Source: Tetradesmus obliquus (Eukaryota; Chlorophyta; Chlorophyceae; Sphaeropleales; Scenedesmaceae). From it: a DNA stretch of 64,000 nucleotides. Within the stretch, counting starts at the first letter, position 1; every line of letters starts with the position of its first letter. Under the pieces are notes generated by a model that saw nothing but the letters and a program-made list of their open reading frames with translations, searched no databases and was not told the origin of the DNA. The stretch is taken from assembly GCA_030272155.1 (NCBI GenBank), contig CP126195.1, positions 3,889,001 to 3,953,000 of the forward strand. Direction: 5' to 3'. A program made the translations under genes and the position numbers. Shown piece after piece: positions 1-11,402 of the stretch.

Positions 1-3000
1 CGACACCGCAGTGCTGGACGCAGACGATGGCTCAGGTGAGCAGCAGCAGCAGCAGCAGCAGCAAAGACTTGCAGCAACGCAGCAGGGCTAGGTGCTGCGT
101 ACGAGCGCAGCTTGTGTAGCATGCGCTGCGGCTCCATACACTTTGGCATGTCCTGCTACCTCATCACCCTGCGACCAGATATCATGGCCCTGTACCGTTC
201 CCTAACCAACTCATCGCACTGGTGCTTGCTGCTGCTGCAGGCTGGTCGCTGCTGCAGGCGCTGCTGCGCCCGCGCACCATCATGGTGGGCGATGACGGCA
301 GCGTGTCATTTGTCAGCAAGGCCGGCTTCTCGCGCATTGGAGCGCAGGAGGCGCTGCGCCACGCCTTTCTGAAGCCTGCAGCGCTGCACGAGCGCAGCCT
401 TAAGCGCAGCGTCAGCAGCAGCACCAGCAGCCTGAGCGTGGATGAGGGCTCAATGAGTGAAGACGGCAGCGGCAGCGTTACAGCTACTGGCGGCAGCGGC
501 GGCCGGCGCACGGCGGCTGCGGCAGCTGGCGGCGGCAACGGCAAGAACGCCGCCGGCGGCAGTGGCGGCAAGGTGGCCAGCAGCGGCAGCAGGGGCGGTG
601 GCGGGTGGTGGGGCGGCTCCAGCGCACGGCGGGCAGCAAAGGAGGAGGAGGCGGCTGCTGCTGCAGCAGCTGCGGCGGCAGCAGCAGAGGCAGAGAAGGC
701 CCCTCCAGCCACTATGTTCACTGCAGCAGCTGGGCTGTGGCGAGGCTTGCAGGTGCGCTGAGCCTCCCGCGCAGCGGCAGGGTGGCTTCCACACCGTGTA
801 CGTTTTGGTTGGGTCGACGTCACTCTGGTGTGCATGTTGTTGATGTTTGCTGCTGCATTGCTGCTGCTGCTGCGTGCTGCTGCAGGACAAGCTGTTCGAC
901 CTGGAGGCGCGCATGATCCAGACCACCAGCGAGACAGCTAAGCAGACCACCAAGGTCAACAAGCTGCAGGAGAAGGTGCGCGGCACGCACGCCTGCGGCT
1001 CGGCGCACCTGCTTTTTATAGATCTGCAGGGCTTTCTGCCTGGCAATGCATGTGCAACAGCTGCTGCTTGACCAGAGCTGCGAGCATGCTGAACCATGCG
1101 AAAGCAATGTATCTGCAACTCACCTTTCACTGAGCAGTGAGCGCGCTGCCACATCGTCTTGTGCACAGGTCGCCAAGGGCCAGGCGGACGCCGCAATGCT
1201 GGCCAAGGAGAAGCAGCGCCTGGGCCAGATGCAGCAGCAGCTCGACACGCTGGAGGTGGAAAAGGCCAAGACAGCCAACCGCGCCAGCAGCCTGCTCAGC
1301 TTCCTGGGCATCGGCGGCAGCAAGCAGCAGAAGCAGCAGCAGCAGCCGGAGGAGCAGCAGCAGCCAGAGCAGCGGCCGAAGGCTGGATCAGGCTGGCAGT
1401 CGCTGCTTGGCAAGGCTCGCGGCAGCCAGCAGCAGCAGCAAGCTGCTGTGCCGACAGCGAATGCACCAGCGGCCAGCAGCAGTGGTAGTGGCAGTCCAAG
1501 CAATGCGTTGCTGCAGGCTTGGGAGTCTCTGGGGCAGCAGCTGCTGCGGCTGGAGGGCCAGCTGAATGAGCAGCAGAGCCGGACGGAGCGGCAGCGGGTG
1601 TCAGTGCAGCGCCTGCAGCAGAAGGTGCGCGCGGTGCTTGCTGGCTGCTTGTGTGCCCTCTGCAGACGACAAGGGCTCTGCGCACAGGGCGTCAAGTGCA
1701 ACTTCCCAAACATTTATTGCCATATCTGCATGTGTGCTGTTTGTTTGTTGTCTGCGTTGGCTTCTGCTTGCCGCAACAAGCACATGCCTGATATGTAGAC
1801 TTTTCCTTCGCCGCAGGTCAAGTCTGGCGAGGCTGCCCCCGCAGAGCTGCAGCAGGAGCAGGAGAAGTTGGCGCAGTTCTCCTCGCAGCTAGAGGGCCTG
1901 CAGACCAACTACAGCCGCGTGAAGGACCAGGCGGCCGCACTGCTGCAGCGCATCGGCAGTGTAACCGGCAGCGGCAGCCCCAGCAGCACCGGCAGCAGCG
2001 CTGCATCTGGGGAGGTGTCTAGCGGCAGTGGGACGGCTGGGTCTGCTGGGGGCATTGGCGCGGTGCAGAGCGCGGTGTATGCTGGGCTGAAGTTCAGTGG
2101 GCTGGCGATGCGCATCGCGCAGGACGTGGTGACGAGCGTGAAGGATGATGCCAACAAGATCCTCAAGGTGGGGCTCAAGGAGGGCGTGCTGCAAGATGCG
2201 GCGAGCAAGTGTGTGTGCATGGAGCAGGTGTATTTGCACGCAGGAAACGGGGGTGGGGGTGCTGCAAACGCTGGCGAGCAGTGGTGTGTGCATGGAGCAG
2301 GTGTGTAGCTGCTGGGTTGGTGGGCAGGCCAGGCAGGCAGTGGGTGCGTTTCAAGTGCAAGCTGAGCACGGAGCTGTGTGTCCTACCAGCCACTTGGGTG
2401 TGAGTGCACCAAGCTGGTTTGGCCTTAGCGCCAACCTTGAGCCCGCAACTTTTGCAGCTGCTCTTGCTGGTGGTGGCAGCACGCTTTACAGCATGCTGTC
2501 AGGGTCACAAGTTGCTCTGGATGGGTGTGTACCGTATGTATGCACGCGTTTGTGTTTTCTGAGCCTGTCCCTCTGCTGCGTCAATAATTGACAATCAAAC
2601 CCCACTGCAGGAGATGGAGACCGAGGCAGCAGCCAAGCGCGCGCGCCGCCTGGCGGACAGCGGCTTCCTGGCGCTGCTGCGCAGCCACACGCCGGACGTG
2701 AGCGAGGCCAGCAGCTTTGAAGAGGTGGCAGAGGCATTTGGGGACGAGGAGGGCTGGCAGGTGAGGGCGTGGTGCTAGAGATCCCTAGAGTGGTGGTGTG
2801 TGGTAGCAGGGCTAGCAGATTTGTGTGCAGGGAGACAATGAGGAGGGCTGGCAGGTGCATGGCAACTAGGTGTGCATGGCAGCAGGGCTGGGCCTTGAGG
2901 AGGGCTGGCAGGTGTGGGTATGTCTGGATGTGGGGGCTGGGCTGGGCGTTGAGCGAGGCCAGCAGCTTTGAGGAGGTGGCTGAGGCCCTTGGGGATGAGG

Positions 3001-4877
3001 AGGGCTGGCAGGTGAGGCATTGTGTACCCATGCACTGGGGTGGTGACGCAGCAGACTGACAGCACGCAAGCGCAGGCTGCTGCACTCTGACACCAGCTTG
3101 CTGGGCAGGTTGATCTGCATATCTGTCCACGGCAAGCGCTCATGATAACGACCATGTAAGCTCAGATCACACTTTGCACTGGTCAGTTACACCTGCTGAC
3201 ACAAGTACCGCTGCGCTGCTGCCCTCCCTGCACACTTTTCGCTGCTGTGCCCCCACCTGCAGGCTGTGCCGACTGAGGCGCGCCGGCGCGAGCTGTTTGC
3301 GGCCTTCCAGGAGGCGCTGCGCCAGGTAGCTGCAGAAAAGGCAGCCAAAGCAGAAGCAGCAGTGGTTGAGCTGCTGGCCAAGCTCAACGTGGGGCCTGAG
3401 AGCGACTGGGCGCAGGTGGCGCCACTGCTGGCTGCTGCGCCGGCTGCGCAGGCGGTGCCCGAGGACCGCCGGGCTGAGCTGTTTGATGTGCGCGTGCGCG
3501 AGGTGGGTCCAGGTTCGCTGCCTGCTGCTGCTGCTGCTGCTGCTGCTTGCAGCTGTGGATGTGGGTGAGCGGTGCGCGTCGACATCTGCAGTACCCCAGT
3601 AGATCTGGGGGAAGAGCATTGGTCAACCCTTTACCCGGATGTGAAAAAGGACACCAAATACGGATCTGCACGCCTGCCAGCATGCTAACGGGCCTGGCTG
3701 CTTGTTCATGGCGCTCCTCTGCTGTGCGCAGGTGGTGCTGGAGCGCGCGTGCCAGGCAGCAGCGGAGCGCGCAGACAACGACTTCCGGCAGCTGCTGCAG
3801 CAGGCACGGGAGGCGGGCAGCATCACAGCAGTCAGCACCTGGGTGGCGGCCAAGCCCTCTGTGAGTGCGCGGCAATGCGCATTGCAGCTTCTTTTTCCAT
3901 TTGTGGGAAACTGCATGTGCTGTGCTAGTATGTGAACGGTCTGTTTGCTGCGCTGTGCTGCACACATGTTGATGCAGCCGAATTAAAAAACACATGTCAA
4001 ACGCCATCTGCAAGCTGACGTGGCTGGCATCGTGCTGCTGTTGCTGCCGCCCTGCTTCATCTTGCGTGTCGCGCAGATGTGGAGCGACATCCGCTACCTC
4101 TCCCTGCCGGAGGACCGCCGCATGGAGCTCTTCAACGAGCTCATGGCAGATCTCAAGCAGCAGACCGCAGCAGACGCAGCAGCAGCAGCAGCCTCGCTCG
4201 CCAGCAGCCGCACAGCCAGCCCGGCTGCGCAGCTAGTGCAGCCGCTGCAGGCCAGCAGCCTGGACGTGCTAGGTGGCAGCGGCAGCAGCGTTGATGCATT
4301 GAGCACGCTGGGCAGCAGCAGCGGCAGCATGTGGGGCGATGAGGGCGCAGCATCAACAGTAGATGAGGCCAACATGAGCCCTGAGGATCTGGCGCAGCTG
4401 CAGCTGCTGCGCTGGGAGCAGGCCAAGCTGCGTGCAGAGTACCTGAAGATGGAGGAGAAGCTGCGGGCCATGGAGATCAAGATGGTGCAGAGCCGCCCGG
4501 CATCGCCCGCTGCTGCAGCTGGCCAAGCTGAGGGCAGTGTGGCGCCGGCAGGCAGTGCGGCTGGCGCAGCTGCTGGTGAGGGTGCTGCTGTGTCGCACGG
4601 GAATGGCAGCGGTGCAGCAGCAGAGGTGCGGGAGTCGCCTCAGGTGCCTGCGGCAGCGTCGCCGAGTGCGCTAGCTGCGGCGGCGGCGGCTGCCGCCGCG
4701 CAGCAGCAGCAGCAGGAGGTGGACGTGGTGGTTGCGGGTGGCGATGGTGATGTGAGTGTGGAGGAGAAGAATGGCGTGCTGGTGTTCAAGTTCAGTGAGA
4801 GCCGTGCAGGGTCACGTGCATCATCACGCGCAGCGTCACGCAACAGCAGCAGCAGCAGCAACCAGGAGGAGTTCTGA
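1..4877 (+). CDS. FF-domain coiled-coil protein (5' end outside window)
   Basis: Exons joined at phase-consistent GT-AG sites: 1-35, 241-752, 886-975, 1169-1624, 1817-2167, 2611-2760, 3263-3502, 3732-3860 and 4077-4877 (TGA). The donor of the fifth exon could instead be 2227, which is also phase 0. The N-terminal two thirds is Ser/Ala/Gln-rich with heptad-like helices (around DKLFDLEARM and LQQEQEKLAQF), predicted coiled coil. Three FF-like repeats follow: one over exons 6-7, ending near RRRELFAAF; one in exon 7 with PEDRRAELFD; one over exons 8-9 with LPEDRRMELFNEL. The D/E-R-R-x-E-L-F signature is typical of FF domains in PRP40 and TCERG1/CA150, which bind phospho-CTD and splicing factors. 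No WW domain is visible, but the true N-terminus is missing. The tail (SRAGSRASSRAASRNSSS) is SR-like and acidic at the end. A nuclear RNA-processing role is inferred from FF domains only. Confidence 0.72.
2201..2306 (+). repeat. Tandem copy of exon-end segment in FF-gene intron 5
   Basis: A segment of about 32 bp containing GTGTGCATGGAGCAGGTGT occurs at 2201-2232 and again at 2274-2306 (period about 73 bp). Each copy carries a CAG|GT donor-like site. The copies lie just past the preferred donor at 2168 and make the true 5' splice site ambiguous. Confidence 0.75.
2700..3016 (+). repeat. Four copies of exon 6 end plus donor in FF gene
   Basis: The last 61 nt of exon 6 (2700-2760) plus its GTGAGG donor are repeated almost intact at 2951-3011, offset 251 bp. 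Two shorter copies of the final GAGGAGGGCTGGCAG|GT end at 2854 and 2911. Reading on from the first donor meets an in-frame TAG within six codons, so only the first donor gives an open transcript; the others are decoys inside the intron. Confidence 0.9.
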
Positions 4878-7207
4878 GCTGTGAGCTCGGGCAGCGTGCG
4901 CGCCGGTTGCCTGTGTGGTGCGTGAGCGAGCGAGCATGTGGGGTGTGCGTGTCGGTGTGATGCAAGTGGTGCCAAATCTTTCTTCTGGTTGCGTCTTGGC
5001 AGGAGTTCTGGTTCTTGCAAAGAAGTGTCATGCGTGCTGCACGTACATCATGGCTCCTGGGCTGTTTTGAGCTGAGTTTTGCGTGCGGAAGGGTTATGTG
5101 TGTGTCCGGACCCTGCAGGACACGTGGACAAGGCAGGGCATGGGTCGTCCTGCATGCAATGTTTCTACTGCAATGTGTGGGGGCATGTGTTCGGTGGGGC
5201 GGTACGATGCTGCGCTGAGTGGCCTACAGCGTCACTAGTGACAGTGTTGGGACCGGCATGCGTGCTGTGGTTCTCTAAGCAGGATGATGTGGCATGGCAT
5301 TTCATTTAGAGTAGCACGGTTGTGTTTGGGATGCAATGGGCATATGGAGACATGTGGTGGACTTCTTAGGGTATGTAGTCCATTGGACAATGGGCAGGGT
5401 GTGCTGCATGCAGCTGTTGTGTGTGGAGGCCTTGGCACAACTGCATCCGGGTGCAATGTGGGCTAGGTGCGCAGTGCTGCAAGGGTGTGCTGTTTCACCG
5501 TGCATTGCACAACTGGATGCTATGTGTAAGCCTCTGGGCAGCTTGGGCTTCGCATGCTGTTTTGCGTAGGCAAGGGCATGGGCTGTTGTTTTCCGTATCT
5601 GTCGTTGAGATGGTGCCGCGCCTCACATCATTGATATCGGCTGTACTGTGAAGTGCTTGCTGCGTTGCTGAAAGTGCAAGCTCGTCGTGAGATGAGACAT
5701 GTGTTGTTGATGCTGCCGGATCTATTGTTGTAGGGCAGCTGCAGATCAGAAGAGGGCGGCGGAGTTGTACCGTGCAGATGGTGCTGCCTGTGTTGTTTTG
5801 TATCATCTTGCGTCCTGCAGAAGTCACATCACCGCAACGCATAACATTTTGACACCAACCACATCATAACAGCACTCCGTGCTCAAGGCAGCGGCAGCAC
5901 AGCTGCCGAATGTAGAGCAGAGCATTGGCAGCTGCGGCTGCATCGTTAGGCTTTGTGTCCAGTGTGTCTTGGAAGTTTCGCTGCAGCGCTGTGTGCATTG
6001 TGAACAGGCTGCAGCTTGTTATGCACTGGTGTGTGTTTGCATGTGTGAGCACGCGCTTGCGTCTCTATGGGGCCAGCACATTCCAGGGTCGCGCTGCTGA
6101 ACCCTTGAGCAAACATATCGAACCTCGGAGCATAACTTTCCAGAGAGGTGCACAGGCAGCTGTGTCGTGAGGCTGCATTCTTGAACAGTCCGTGTGCAGG
6201 GCTGTTGAATTTTTGCAACTGTGCTGCCACGTCATTGCAGACAGTACAACACACGCAGTCGATATCTAGGCACATCAGTTGTTGGCAGTCTGGCTGCCAG
6301 CCAGGTGAGGCAGGCCTGCTGCGACGGCACTACGCCTCGTGCCTTGGCACAGTTTGGCATGAGCTTCTTTGCGGTATGTGCGTCCGCATGCTGCTAGGCG
6401 AGCGGTTACTGATTAGGCTTGCTGGAATGCAGAGCAATACAGCAGCGGGAGAGCACCACCCTCTGCCTTGAGGTATCACCTATGTTTGGTTCCTGCAGCC
6501 AGGCCTGACATGGGTTTACCTTGTACTGATGCCTGCAGTAGGGTTTAGGTGTTCTTCTGAGATGTCAGGAAATCATTGGCAGGATGCTGTAGCCTTATCG
6601 CCAGTTGTTGCTTTGACCGCTTGTTTTATGGACATTTTCACAAGTGTTGGCCATATAAGCATGTCTTTTTTCATGTTTCACTGGGGATTAGGGGTGCTGG
6701 TGAGCAAAGGCTGTTGGTATCACAGTCGACAGCAGGCCTACTTGGGTGCATCAGGTGTCTTTGCGCTGGCTTTTTCGTCTTTCTGGCCGGTGAGCTGGCG
6801 CTGCTTCTGGTGCAGGTGCCAGCAGCAGCTGGACCAGCCTAATTGTGACCAAACGGCACAGAATGTGTTTGCTGTGCCGCGCCCGTGGAACATTGTAACA
6901 CGTGCCAGTTGATTGTCGAATCACCCTGGCCAGGCAGCTGCATGCACATTCTAGCTGTTCCCGTGCTTGGCGCTGTTTGAAGGTCCATGTGTAGTGTCAT
7001 GCGTTATGCTTGCCAAACCCTGCTGCCCTGCCAGCTTGGCCTGTGGCAAGGCTGATTAATCACACATCCCGTACGCGTAAGCAAACATAATCTTCCTATT
7101 TAAGAATGGTGCCACGTCGTTGCTGCTGCCTCTCTTGAACCTGCAGCGTTCACCTGCCTGTGCATGCACAGCTGCTCGTTTTGAACTGTTCTGCCTGGCA
7201 TCTTATC
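4878..7207. other. Intergenic, no supported gene
   Basis: No ORF here has splice-consistent continuation or a recognisable domain. It should hold the FF gene's 3' UTR (a TGTAA, the usual chlorophycean polyadenylation signal, lies at 5525-5529) and the promoter/5' UTR of the DUF3598 gene. Composition is less CAG-rich than in the genes. Confidence 0.5.
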
Positions 7208-8607
7208 ATGATTGGCAGCTTGCAATCCGCAAAGACCGTGCGATCAAGCATAGCACAGCGCCAATGCGTCAGGCAGCACAGCGGGTGCCTTCGGAGAAGG
7301 CTTCAGCTGAGGACACGGCCTGCAGCTGCTCAGGAAGCGGTCAGCAGCCCAGCGCTTGCGGATGAACAGGAAGCTTGGAAGTCTTTCGCTGCAAACGTGT
7401 CTGGTAAGTGAGCACGTCGCCAGATTAGCAACAGCAGCAGTGTGCTGCTGCCAAGTGCTACTACAGAAGCGTATTGCAATTGCAGAAGCATCGCGTGTTG
7501 TTGCATGCAGCACCAGTTGCTGCAGCAGTGGTATGTACAGGCATTCAGTCACACAGCAGCAGGTTCATCATGCAAGCTGCGCCTATCATAGCAGCTCGCA
7601 GCCCGACATAACGGCCTGTGCATATCTTAATCTTCTGCAGGTGAATGGGAGGGCATCACGGCTACCTTCACCCCAGCTGGGGAGCCTGAGCAACTGCCGG
7701 AGCATTATGTGCCAGGTGTGTGAGTCTTGCGCAGCATGCCAAACACAGTCTGTGCCAGGCCGCAAGCAGGCCTTGAAGTTTTATATGGCATGTGCAGGAG
7801 CTGCTTGCTGTGACTGCCAAGATGCTTGATTCTGCACAAGGTCACTGCTTGCTGCAAGCCTGCATACCCGCCAGCACGCAAATGGACTAGCAACCAGCTG
7901 GTGTGGTATGTGTCACATGAGGATAGTGACGTGTGGTCGAAGCGAAAGCTGTTGCTGGTGAAGGATTCTTCATTGCTGTTGTTGTGGCGGTGATGCAGCA
8001 TCACCATTATGCTGTTGCTGCTGCTGCTGCTGCTGCTGGGTGCTGCTGCCGCCGCAGGTGCATTCAGGGACTGGGGTGTTGAGCTGTGGGACTGGCAGAG
8101 CCAGTGCAGCAGCACCACAGCGGCTGATGCTGACGGCAGGCTCAAGCTCAGGTGAGATAATTGTGCTGGCAGCTACAGTTGATATCATCATCAGCTGCTG
8201 CTAGAATGTTGCAGTTGTTGCGGTGGGGAAGGCAGTACTAGCGTGTGTATGGCAGTGAGGCGCAATCGCACAGGATGACTACGTGTTGGCATGTTGGCAA
8301 GGGTGGCTGGTATTGCTGTAAGCAGCAGCTGCAGAAGCACACCAACGTGGCAAATTGTATGCCAGCAGACTGTGGGGCTCACACGTCAGCCACATTGTGC
8401 TGATGCTATCTGTGATGTTGTTTGCTGCCTTGCAGGTCCATGGTCAGGCGGCTGATGCCAACAGTCGGCTGTGAAGCAGACGCGATTGCCTTCACCGAAG
8501 AAGTGTCAGGCAGCAGCAGCAGCAGCAGTAGCGCTGATGGGGCGGCTGCAGCAGATGCTGGTGTGCTGCTGGTGGCAAGGGCTGATGGGAGTTACAGCAC
8601 AGGTGGG

Positions 8608-8659
<52 letters not shown>

Positions 8660-9013
8660 ACCAACTTGCTGTGCGTGCTAGCATGGCGGGGCAGCACAGC
8701 AGTTTATGGCGACGGTGGCGATGTTAGTGCATATGATGCCATAACAACATGGCACAAGCACCCACATCTATGTGCTTGCTGTGCAGGCCAGCATCGGCCT
8801 TGTGTGCCACACATGAGACACGTTCAACCAGTGGTGCATCCACCTATGACACTACTGTAACATGTATAACCTGCTGCTGCCCCTGCTGCTACTGCTGCTG
8901 CTACTACTGCTGCTGCAGGGCCTGCCACTTGGCCAGCAGCAGATGAGCGCCGCTTCACTCAGCTGCAGCTGGAGCACTGCTTCGTGCTGCCACAGCAGGC
9001 GCAGGCTGGACCC

Positions 9014-9051
<38 letters not shown>

Positions 9052-10213
9052 GTTCAGGGTGAAGGTGGTCCAGAACTTCAAGAGGGCGTGGGGCCCTGCT
9101 GGCGGCTGGCGGCTGACTGGCATCGACCTGCACAGGGAGAAGTAAGTGGGCAGCAGCAAACTGCCAGTTTTGTGGCACTTTCATGACACTGCTGCTGCAC
9201 ATTTGTGATAATGTTTGTGCTGTAGCTCAGTACAGAATGCGCCAGCAGCTGATGTGCGTCAAAAACAGCAGCTGCAAGTCGGAAGCAAACACGATCTGCC
9301 GGCAGATCAAGATATTACACAGCCCGCTTGCCTGCCTGCTTGCTGGCGGCTGGCGGCTGACAGGCATCGACCTGCACAGGGAGAAGTGAGTGGGCAGGCG
9401 GCAACACACACTTGTGTGACACTTTTGTGGCGCTTTTGTCATGTGCCTAATTATGATGCTTCAGCAGCTGGCCCCTCCCAAAAGCAGCATCCGCAAGTGG
9501 GAAGCAGGCGAACTTATCTCGTGCTTGCCTCTGCTGGCAACATGCATGATGGGTCATGAGCTCACACAGTCTGCTTGCCTGCCTGCTTGCCATGCTGTTC
9601 TCTGCTTCTCTCATTCACAAACGTCTATAGGTATGAAGACCCCTTCATAGGCAAGAGCGAGCTTGTTCTTACCTCTGCTGTCAAGTCAGACCCACTGCTG
9701 CCTGCCTGCCTGCTTGCTTTGTTCTCATGCGCTGTGAATTCTCCATATTTGTGCAGGTATGACGGCCCCTTCACAGGCAAGCGTGAGCTGGCAGGCTGCG
9801 GGGGCGGCCAGCTGGGCATTGCGCAGCAGCCACCACTGCAGCAGCAGCAGCTCGCAGGACAGTGGGCAGCAGCCCCGGCAGCAGCTACTACTAACACCAG
9901 CCAGCAGCTCCTGAGCAGCAGCAGCAGCAGCAGCACTGGCGAGGGCAAGGGATTGGCTGCTGCTGCTGCCGGGGCCATAGAGAGCTGTGTGGATGCCTCG
10001 GGTGTTGCTGCGGAAGGAGTTGTGCTGGCGCTGCTGCCGCTAGGGGCGTGGTCTGCTGTGCAGCTCAGTGCTGAGGGCAGGCTGCTGCATGCAGAGGCAG
10101 GTGTAATGCTGGAGGGTGCTGCTGAGAGGGTTGTGTCAGTGAGGCGGTTCAGTGGGGAGGGAGAGACAGGCGAGCTGGCAGCAGTGGGGCTCATGTCGCA
10201 GAGCAAGCAGTGA
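7208..10213 (+). CDS. DUF3598 (calycin-like) protein, probably plastid-targeted
   Basis: Exons 7208-7403, 7641-7715, 8058-8151, 8436-8602, 8919-9141 and 9757-10213 join in phase (1, 1, 2, 1, 2) to 403 residues. An in-frame ATG at 7160 is also possible. The first 45 or so residues are Arg/Ser/Ala-rich with few acids, like a chloroplast transit peptide. The body shows the DUF3598 signatures in order: GEWEGITATF, PEHYVPG, WGVELWDWQSQCS, the very conserved PTVGCEADA, RFRVKVVQNF, GPFTGKRELAGC and a C-terminal LPLGAWSAV strand. DUF3598 proteins of cyanobacteria and plants are predicted double calycin barrels of unknown biochemical role. Insertions are poly-Ser near residue 150 and poly-Gln near 220. 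The last exon is Ala/Ser/Gln-rich in its first half. Confidence 0.82.
8605..8659 (+). repeat. (CTG)n microsatellite in intron
   Basis: An uninterrupted run of about 18 CTG triplets begins just after the donor at 8603 in the DUF3598 gene. It is in the sense strand of an intron, as are most CTG runs in this window. Confidence 0.95.
9098..9800 (+). repeat. Duplicated exon edges on both sides of DUF3598 intron 5
   Basis: The end of exon 5 with its donor (9098-9153, ending in GGGAGAAGTAAGTGGGCAG) recurs at 9341-9397 as a diverged copy with GTGAGTGGGCAG, offset 243 bp. The sequence between the two is also alignable with that after the second. On the acceptor side, AG|GTATGAAGACCCCTTCA at 9629 is a copy of the real exon start AG|GTATGACGGCCCCTTCA at 9755, offset 126 bp. 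Both ends of the same intron therefore carry decoy splice sites. Confidence 0.9.
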
Positions 10214-10468
10214 ATCCAATGTTCAGAGCCAGTGCTGAGGATGGTGTCGGTGCGGCGGTACAGTTTTGGGGTGCTGTGGGTGATCTGGCAGCAGTGGGGC
10301 TGGTGTCGCAGCGCAAGCAGTAACCGGCGTGTGCAGATGTGTTGAAGCGTGTCAGCTGCCCCGACGAGCATTCGCTAACCTGAGATGGTGTTGGTGAGGC
10401 GGTGCAATGAGGAGGGAGAGACAGGCGAGCTGGCAGCAGTGGGGCTGGTGTTGCAGCGCAAGCAGTAA
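10123..10468 (+). repeat. Three tandem copies of the DUF3598 gene 3' end
   Basis: About 90 bp covering the last 30 codons and the stop (TGA 10211-10213) are followed by two diverged copies ending in TAA at 10321-10323 and 10466-10468. All share CTGGCAGCAGTGGGGCT and end in a GCAAGCAGT(G/A)A stop context. The downstream copies lie in the 3' UTR. Confidence 0.9.
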
Positions 10469-11402
10469 ACAAGAGTGTGTGCTGACACGAAGAGTGTGTG
10501 GTTCTGGTGTACTGCCGCAATGGCGCTGGCTCTCGCTGGCACGGCGTGTCACGGTTGCATAGTGACATTGTGACATGGTGCGTCAAGTGATGGTATTCAG
10601 GCTCACCCAATTGCGTTGTGTGCTGGACTCACCAGTAGGCTTTCGGCCTCTCTGTTTAAAAACTGTTGCAAGTTGACGGCCAGTTTTGTCGTGACAACAC
10701 CAAGGTTTCTGCATCTCGCACCCATGAGGTCTGTAAATTGCATCCATCTGCTGCAGCATCACTGTACATACATAGTGCTGCATCACTCGACTGGTCATCT
10801 GCAGACCTGGTGCGCCTGTTGCATGATGGCGTGGCTCAAACAAGCTGTTTTGAATGCACATCGGCACTTGGCGTCGCCCCAAACACTGCCTGTGTCAGCT
10901 TGAAGCAGCCATGATGGCCTGCATGACGTTACATCCGTCTAGCTATTTCAGTATGCATGACGTTACATGATGCTTATGCTTGTAATGAATGCAATCGGCA
11001 ACTTTCTTTATACAGCTGCCACGTGGCAGCGGAGCACCAGCTTCCCGCTATGCCTTTGGCGCAACAGCGGCTGCAAGCAATCCTGCCAGCTGCTGCACGT
11101 ACATGCCAGCAGCAGCAGCAGCGTTCCAGGCTTGCAAGCACAACGCATTGCTGCAGCTGCAGCTGGTGCACGAGAATCTGCGCAAGCTGCCAGCCACTGG
11201 GCAACAGCTAGCCACAACACAGCAACAGCTAGCCACACAACAATACAGCACCACTGCAAACCAATGCAACAGTGACTTTGGCAGCTGCTGCATATGTACA
11301 GCATGCACACATGCATGAGCACATGTGCATATGCATCCAAGATCCACACAAATCATGCAACAAAAACAAAAGCAAAAGCAAAAACGAGCGACGAGCCACC
11401 AT
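10214..11402. other. Convergent 3' flanks
   Basis: Region between two convergent genes; beyond the 3'-end copies no gene is supported. TGTAA occurs on the + strand at 10732-10736 and on the - strand (TTACA) at 10929-10933 and 10963-10967, as candidate poly(A) signals. Confidence 0.4.

Noticed and set aside
6529..6912. 127-codon + strand ORF rich in Phe/Trp
   Set aside because: Looks membrane-like but composition reflects local T/G richness; no homology recognised and no splice continuation.
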